DNA of 54,734 bases from Streptomyces xantholiticus (GTDB lineage Bacteria > Actinomycetota > Actinomycetes > Streptomycetales > Streptomycetaceae). Shown here one piece after another: positions 50,023 to 54,734 of this stretch. The DNA lies in NCBI RefSeq assembly GCF_014651015.1, contig NZ_BMWB01000036.1:1-54734 (forward strand), written 5' to 3'. The notes beneath the pieces are model-generated. The model made no database searches, had not been told where the DNA came from, and saw only the letters and a list, made by a program, of their open reading frames with translations. The first letter of the stretch is position 1. Each line of letters begins with the position of its first letter. Made by a program: the position numbers and the translations under genes.

Positions 50023-51585
50023 ATGCCCGCACAGACATCGCCGCCCGTCTTCGACTACGTCGTCGTCGGCGGCGGCACCGCCGGGGCCGTCGTCGCGGCG
50101 CGGCTGACGGAGGACCCTGACGTCTCCGTCTGCGTGGTGGAGGCGGGTCCCTCGGACGTCGGCGACGACAACATCCTCAGGCTCGACCGCTGGATGGCGC
50201 TCCTGGAGTCCGGCTACGACTGGGACTACCTCGTCGAGCCCCAGGAGAACGGCAACAGCTTCATGCGCCACGCCCGGGCGAAAGTGCTGGGCGGCTGCTC
50301 GTCCCACAACTCCTGCATCGCCTTCTGGGCGCCGGCGGAGGACCTCGACGAGTGGGCCGCGCTGGGCTGCACCGGATGGAGCGCGGCCGACTGCTTCCCG
50401 CTCTACCGGCGGCTGGAGACGAACGACGCCCCCGGCGACCACCACGGCCGGTCCGGGCCGGTGCAGTTGCGTACCGTTCCTCCGAACGACCCATGCGGCA
50501 GAGCCCTGCTGCAGGCGTGCGCGGCGGCCGGGATCCCGACCACGCCCTTCAACATCGGCACCACGGTCGTCCGGGGTGCCCACTGGTTCCAGATCAACGC
50601 CCATGAGGACGGCACCCGTTCGTCGGCCTCCGTGTCGTACCTGCACCCGGTCATGGGCAAGCGGCCCAATCTGGAGGTCATGACCGGGTTGCAGGCCAGG
50701 CGGCTGCTGTTCGCCGAGGACGGGCGCTGCTCCGGTGTGGAGTTCCTGCTGCCCGACACGGTGCACACCGGTGCGGTCGCCGCCCGGCGCGAGGTGATCC
50801 TCTGCTGCGGGGCCATCGACTCGCCGAAGCTGCTCATGCTGTCGGGGATCGGTCCCGCCGCGCATCTGCGCGAGGTGGGCGTCGACGTCAGGGTCGATGC
50901 CCGTGGTGTCGGGTCCCATCTCCAGGACCACCCGGAGGGCGTGATCATGTGGGAGGCCCGACAGCCCATGGTCACCAGCTCCACCCAGTGGTGGGAGATC
51001 GGGATCTTCGCGGAGACCGAGCCGGGGCTGGACCGGCCGGACCTGATGTTCCACTACGGCCAGGTGCCCTTCGACCTGAACACCTACCGGCGCGGCTACC
51101 CCACCTCCGACAACGCCTTCTGCCTCACCCCCAACGTCACCCGGGCCCGTTCCGTCGGCACCGTGCGGCTGCGCACCCGCGACTTCCGGGACAAGCCGAA
51201 GGTCGACCCGCGCTACTTCACGCACGAGCACGACATCCGGGTGATGACCCACGGCCTGCGGCTGGCCCGCGAAATCGTCGCGCAGGCACCCATGGACGAA
51301 TGGGCCGGTACGGAGCTCGCCCCCGGCGCCGCCGCCGTCAGTGACGAGGAGCTCTTCGCCTACATCCGCGAGACGCACAACACCGTCTACCACCCGGCGG
51401 GAACGGTGCGCATGGGCGCCGACAGCGACCCGGACTCCCCGCTCGACGCCCGGCTGCGGGTCAAGGGCGTCCGCGGTCTGCGGGTGGCCGACGCGTCGGT
51501 GATGCCGTTCCTCACCACCGTCAATCCCTGCATCACCACGATGATGATCGGCGAGAAGTGCGCCGACATGATCAAAGAGGGATGA
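50023..51585 (+). CDS. codA: Choline oxidase (GMC flavoprotein)
   Basis: Choline oxidase oxidises choline to betaine aldehyde and on to betaine, using O2 and making H2O2. The 520-residue protein matches Arthrobacter CodA closely by eye. FDYVVVGGGTAGAVVAARL binds FAD, and VLGGCSSHNSC has His95, equivalent to the histidine that carries covalent FAD. DHPEGVIMWEARQPMV keeps the active-site glutamate. HNTVYHPAGTVRMG has His457 and TVNPCIT has Asn501. RLDRWMALLESGYDWDYLVEPQENGNSFMRHARAK is distinctive; it is quoted here by position (residues 53-87) and key words only in so far as it resembles CodA rather than BetA. GGGAGAGACC precedes the ATG at 50023. It is the last gene of the betaine operon. Confidence 0.92.
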   Translation: MPAQTSPPVFDYVVVGGGTAGAVVAARLTEDPDVSVCVVEAGPSDVGDDNILRLDRWMALLESGYDWDYLVEPQENGNSFMRHARAKVLGGCSSHNSCIAFWAPAEDLDEWAALGCTGWSAADCFPLYRRLETNDAPGDHHGRSGPVQLRTVPPNDPCGRALLQACAAAGIPTTPFNIGTTVVRGAHWFQINAHEDGTRSSASVSYLHPVMGKRPNLEVMTGLQARRLLFAEDGRCSGVEFLLPDTVHTGAVAARREVILCCGAIDSPKLLMLSGIGPAAHLREVGVDVRVDARGVGSHLQDHPEGVIMWEARQPMVTSSTQWWEIGIFAETEPGLDRPDLMFHYGQVPFDLNTYRRGYPTSDNAFCLTPNVTRARSVGTVRLRTRDFRDKPKVDPRYFTHEHDIRVMTHGLRLAREIVAQAPMDEWAGTELAPGAAAVSDEELFAYIRETHNTVYHPAGTVRMGADSDPDSPLDARLRVKGVRGLRVADASVMPFLTTVNPCITTMMIGEKCADMIKEG

Positions 51586-51614
51586 CGAAGGGCGGTCCCA
51601 CCAGGGCGCCGCGG

Positions 51615-52103
51615 TCAGGGCGCCGGGTGGCCCGGGCGCAGATCGGTGACGTCGCCCAGGGTGAGCAGCGATCCGCGCGGCAGGGACTCGGCCGCAGCGT
51701 CGACCGGTGTCAGGCAGAACCCCACATGGTCCCCCCAGTCGGCATGCTCCTCGACCCGGCCGATGAACCAGGCGCAGGCGTCGTCGAGCACCGGAACGCC
51801 CTCACCCCTCGGCTCCCAGCGTGCCCGCGCGAACTTGTCGACCCGGTCGCCGGTCTCGCCACCGAACAGCCTGGCGAGCTCGTGCTGGTCGCTGCGGAGC
51901 AGATGCACGCCCAGGAACGGGGCCCGGCGCGCCACGCGGTACGTGCGGTTCACCTTGGACAGCCACACCACGAACCGCACCGGACTCAGCGACGATTGTG
52001 AGGCGAACCCGACGAGACAGCCGGCCCGTTGCCCGTGCGCAGCCGCCGTCACGACGTACACCGGCGGATCCAGCAGTCCGGTGAACCTGTCCACTGCCAC
52101 CAT
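51615..52103 (-). CDS. Flavin reductase-like FMN-binding protein
   Basis: The 162-residue protein has a flavin reductase/FMN-binding split-barrel domain. DPPVYVVTAAAHGQRAGCLVGFASQSSLSPVRFVVW opens the barrel, and YRVARRAPFLGVHLL follows; the end reads LPRGSLLTLGDVTDLRPGH. It may supply reduced flavin or bind a cofactor such as FMN; no monooxygenase partner lies beside it. AAGGA precedes the ATG at 52103. Its reading frame is open upstream into the 3' end of a LacI relic, so an N-terminally fused read-through product is conceivable. Confidence 0.8.
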   Translation of the reverse strand: MVAVDRFTGLLDPPVYVVTAAAHGQRAGCLVGFASQSSLSPVRFVVWLSKVNRTYRVARRAPFLGVHLLRSDQHELARLFGGETGDRVDKFARARWEPRGEGVPVLDDACAWFIGRVEEHADWGDHVGFCLTPVDAAAESLPRGSLLTLGDVTDLRPGHPAP

Positions 52104-52371
52104 GACGCGTCCTTCCGTACGAGGCCCGGGGCAGGCCGACTCCCGGCGCACCAACTCCGTCGGCAGTGACCATCGCGGGGTCCTCCCTGCCGATCCGGGC
52201 CAGGGGCATTCGTACCATTTCCTCGCTGATCAGGTCCCACGGCTGACGGATCGTGGTGGGCCGGGGGCGGGTCGACAGCGCGGCGGGCGAGTCGTCGAAG
52301 CCGCCGACGGGCACCTCCTCGGGTACCTTGCGCCCGGCACGGCTCAGTGCGTCGAGGACGCCCTGGGCCAT
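52104..52371 (-). pseudogene. LacI-family regulator remnant (C-terminal part)
   Basis: On the minus strand MAQGVLDALSRAGRKVPEEV, then PVGGFDDSPAALSTRPRPTT and ISEEMVRMPLARIGREDPA matches the C-terminal sugar-binding lobe of LacI/GalR regulators. At about 52170 the frame shifts and the typical terminus LPTELVRRESA continues in another frame, which runs without stop into the flavin reductase start. The helix-turn-helix and most of the effector domain are missing; the 5' break is ~30 bases from the Fpg stop. It is a non-functional fragment. Confidence 0.7.
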
Positions 52372-52400
52372 CGGGAGCGGAGCCGGCCGCACGGCCGCGT

Positions 52401-53189
52401 TCACCGGCCCTCCGGCTGGCACCGGGGGCAGAACACCGTGCCGCGCCCGCCGACACGCTCATGCTTCAGCGGCCCGCCGCAGCGCGGGCACCTCGGGTCG
52501 GAGTCGTCACGGCGGCCGGTGAGCCAAGTCCTCCTCGGCGGAACGCGCCCGGCGCGTACCGACGAGCGCAGGGTCCGGCGCATCTCGGTGTGCAGCCGAC
52601 GGCGCTCGTCCGCGTCCAGCCGGTCGGCCCGGCGCGTGGGATGCAGGCGGGCGCGCCACAGGATCTCGTCGGCCAGCAGATTGCCCAGCCCGGCGAGCAC
52701 CGACTGGTCGGTCAGGGCGGGTTTGACGCGGCCGTGCCGGCGGGAGAGCAGCCTGTCGAACTCGGCCCGGTCCACCGACATCGCGTCCGGCCCCTGGTCG
52801 TGGAGGATCCGCGCGACGTCCGCGTCGGGGTCGTCGGCGAGCCACAGGCCGCGCAGCTTGCGCTGGTCGCGGTAGCGGAGTTGTCGGCGGCCGACGGTGA
52901 AGACGACGCGGTCGTGCGGATGCGGCGGGTCCGTCGCGCGACAGCAGACCAGCTGTCCGGTCATTCCGAAGTGCAGCAGTACGGTCGGCCCGTCCGTGCG
53001 GGCGAGCAGCCATTTCCCGTGCCGTTCCGGCTCCGTGAACCGACGCCCCTCCAGATCTCGGCGCAGCCGCTCCGGGCTCACCCCGTGCAGCACGCCCGTG
53101 TCGCCGACCTCGACCCGCTCGATCCGTTTGCCCTGCGCGCAGGAGGCCAGGACCTCCCGGAATCCCTCGACATCGGGCAGCTCGGGCAC
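52401..53189 (-). CDS. Fpg/Nei-family DNA glycosylase
   Basis: The 262-residue enzyme removes oxidised bases and cuts the abasic site. The start must be the GTG at 53189 because Pro2 is the catalytic amine: the mature end is PELPDVEGF. Upstream in-frame starts would bury it. GGAGG lies five bases ahead. Other features are ERHGKWLLA with the conserved lysine, the H2TH segment DQSVLAGLGNLLADEILWRA, and the C-terminal zinc finger CPRCGGPLKHERVGGRG ending in CPRC. It is of the Nei-like actinobacterial type. Downstream lie the LacI relic and the flavin reductase. Confidence 0.9.
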   Translation of the reverse strand: MPELPDVEGFREVLASCAQGKRIERVEVGDTGVLHGVSPERLRRDLEGRRFTEPERHGKWLLARTDGPTVLLHFGMTGQLVCCRATDPPHPHDRVVFTVGRRQLRYRDQRKLRGLWLADDPDADVARILHDQGPDAMSVDRAEFDRLLSRRHGRVKPALTDQSVLAGLGNLLADEILWRARLHPTRRADRLDADERRRLHTEMRRTLRSSVRAGRVPPRRTWLTGRRDDSDPRCPRCGGPLKHERVGGRGTVFCPRCQPEGR

Positions 53190-53321
53190 GACATCCTCCA
53201 CCGATTCTCATCGCGGCCCGGTGGGGCAACGGGACGCGTCAGCAGCCGGGCTCGAGCCGCCCGAAGCGCAGCAACCCATGATCTCGACGAGGAACCGGTG
53301 AATATCAGAAGCGGCACCGCG

Positions 53322-54584
53322 TCACTCATGCCGCGAGCCTACGCTGCCGCCGGCCGGGTTCACGGCCGAGCCGGCCGCCCGGACCTCGGGAAATCGCGCC
53401 CTGCGGTGCCGCCGCAGGACGATGGCCGCCGCCACGCAGGACGCGCCCACGAAGGCTCCCACCCAGACGTATGCGATACCCGTCCCCGCATCCGGAGAGA
53501 CGGCCGGCGGGGCGTGCGCCGGCGGCGTGGCGGCCCGCGTGACGGGCCCGGGCCCTGGCGCCGGAGCCTTCTGTACGTCGGGAGGCTCCAGCGACCCCAC
53601 CGGCTCGATGTCATCCGCCGCCGCGAACCCCCAGTCCAGCAGCGACCGGGCCTCCTCGTACACCGCGTGCCCGCCTCCCGCCTGAGGGTTCATCACCGTC
53701 ACCAGCAGGGTCCGGCCGTCACGGCGGGCGGCGGCGATCAGCGTGTTGCCGGCCTGGGAGGTGTAGCCGTTCTTGATGCCGATGATCCCCTGGTACTTCT
53801 CCACCCCGTCCGCGCCGGTGAGCAGCCGGTTGGTGTTCTGGATGCCGTACGTCCAGGTGGGGCTGCCGTCGTCGTCGGTGCCGCCGGGGAACTGCGCGTC
53901 GACGGTCGACGCGTACGACGTGAACCGGGGGTCCTCGAGTCCGGCCCGTCCGAACACCGCCAGGTCGTACGCGGAGGACACCTGGCCGGGTTCGTCGTAG
54001 CCGTCGGGTGAGACGACGTAGGTGTCGAAGGCGCCCAGCGCGCGGGCCTTGGCCTGCATCTGCTCGGCCGTTTCGGTCCAGCCTCCGTTCATCGAGGCCA
54101 GTACGTGCACGGCGTCGTTGCCGGAGCTGAGGAAGACGCCCCGCCACAGGTCCTCGACCGTGTAGGTGCGGCCGGCGGCGATGCCGACGCGGCTGCTTCC
54201 CTCGCCCACGGCCTCGAGTTCCTCCTCGGTGACCGTGTGCGGGGCGGCGTCCACCAGGTTCGGCAGCGCGGTGACGGCGAAGAGGGTCTTGATGGTGCTG
54301 GCGGGCGGAAGCCTGCGGTGTGCGTCATGGGCGGCGAGCACATCGCCGGTGTCGGCGTCGGAGACCAGCCACGACAGGGCGGAGACGTCTTCGGGGAGTT
54401 CGGGCGCGCCGTTGAGGGAACCGACATGCGTTCCCTCCTGCTGCAACAGCGACGCGTCGGCGGCGGTGGGAGGGGGTGTGGTGTCGGTCCGCGGTACGGC
54501 GGAGGCCGGCAGAAGTCCGAGGGCGCTCGCGGCGACGGCCGCCACGCAACAACAGGCCAACCGTGCAGTAAATCTGATGATCAT
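53322..54584 (-). CDS. D-alanyl-D-alanine carboxypeptidase (DacC/PBP5-like, S11)
   Basis: The 420-residue enzyme trims the terminal D-Ala from peptidoglycan stem peptides outside the membrane. A signal peptide (FTARLACCCVAAVAASALGL) is followed by the S11 domain with STIK (Ser96, Lys99), SGN at 154-156 and KNG at 271-273, the last being a common variant of KTG. ASTIKTLFAVTAL and FLSSGNDAVHVLAS are diagnostic. A Pro/Ala-rich linker (~330-368) leads to a C-terminal membrane helix (YVWVGAFVGASCVAAAIVL) and a basic tail, so the enzyme is membrane-anchored. The ATG at 54584 is the start. The remaining 150 bases to the window's end hold no gene. Confidence 0.92.
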   Translation of the reverse strand: MIIRFTARLACCCVAAVAASALGLLPASAVPRTDTTPPPTAADASLLQQEGTHVGSLNGAPELPEDVSALSWLVSDADTGDVLAAHDAHRRLPPASTIKTLFAVTALPNLVDAAPHTVTEEELEAVGEGSSRVGIAAGRTYTVEDLWRGVFLSSGNDAVHVLASMNGGWTETAEQMQAKARALGAFDTYVVSPDGYDEPGQVSSAYDLAVFGRAGLEDPRFTSYASTVDAQFPGGTDDDGSPTWTYGIQNTNRLLTGADGVEKYQGIIGIKNGYTSQAGNTLIAAARRDGRTLLVTVMNPQAGGGHAVYEEARSLLDWGFAAADDIEPVGSLEPPDVQKAPAPGPGPVTRAATPPAHAPPAVSPDAGTGIAYVWVGAFVGASCVAAAIVLRRHRRARFPEVRAAGSAVNPAGGSVGSRHE

Positions 54585-54734
54585 TCGGCCAGCGTAGGAA
54601 CGGGTGGGGGGACGCGCAGGTCCGCTGAGCCGACCGGTGGAAGCCGCAGCCGTCTCGGCGTCCTGCTCCCGTTATGTTTTCCGCGGTCCTGCAAGAGGGC
54701 CGCTGGCCTCCGGGCCCGGCATGACTTTTGCCCC

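Noticed and set aside
1..54734. CRISPR arrays, tRNA/rRNA genes, transposases, integrases or attachment sites
   Set aside because: No regular spaced repeats, tRNA-like cloverleaf, rRNA sequence or transposase/integrase motif was noticed. A tRNAscan/Infernal run would be decisive.

Overview
The window is high-GC DNA with actinobacterial gene style: GTG starts, ATGA/GTGA overlaps and GGAGG ribosome sites. It carries a carotenoid (crt) cluster, a conservon, SpoIIE-type phosphatases, DmdR/IdeR-type iron boxes and a CsoR-type copper box. This points to Streptomyces or a close relative, probably an accessory or arm-like region because decayed genes are frequent. All calls are read from the sequence by eye; no database search was run.

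Left end (1-4045): an iron-box promoter drives a minus-strand operon of a single-domain isochorismatase, argC, an internally deleted argJ, argB and the last ~36 codons of argD. A siderophore-interacting flavoprotein gene with its own iron box lies just upstream on the same strand. Ornithine-pathway genes under an apparent iron-responsive promoter are the most unusual regulatory arrangement here.

Carotenoid region (4046-16671): the remains of a B12-binding light regulator (litR-like) and of a short-chain dehydrogenase precede intact crtY-crtT-crtU on the plus strand. Convergent to these is a minus-strand operon: an SDR/DUF2867 protein, a frameshifted photolyase, crtE-crtI-crtB and a Rieske protein (crtV). 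The set should make beta-carotene and isorenieratene-type aromatic carotenoids, but the light regulation seems broken.

Middle (17078-33739): an MMPL exporter is divergent from a MarR regulator with a palindromic operator between them. A 1187-residue fusion of a PutP-type Na+/proline symporter to PAS, GAF, SpoIIE phosphatase and an RsbW-like ATPase follows. Then come a DUF4389 membrane protein, a penicillin-binding protein, a complete conservon (cvnABCD) and a GAF-PAS-GAF-SpoIIE phosphatase. This stretch is rich in anti-sigma and G-protein type signalling.

Right part (33740-54734): stress and metabolism genes. These are an orphan CsoR-box copper-type secreted protein, Dps, an MSMEG_6728-type protein, a thioredoxin-reductase-like enzyme, FUSC and MFS transporters, a YbdK-type carboxylate-amine ligase, a class II amidotransferase, and a choline-to-betaine operon (aldehyde dehydrogenase, APC permease, choline oxidase) behind a perfect palindrome. 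A flavin reductase, a LacI relic, an Fpg/Nei glycosylase and a D-Ala-D-Ala carboxypeptidase close the window.

Recurring theme: several genes survive only as their ends (argJ, argD, the lit-type SDR) or as fragments (litR, ankyrin, lacI), and phr carries at least three frameshifts. Neighbouring genes remain intact and often stay translationally coupled to the relics.
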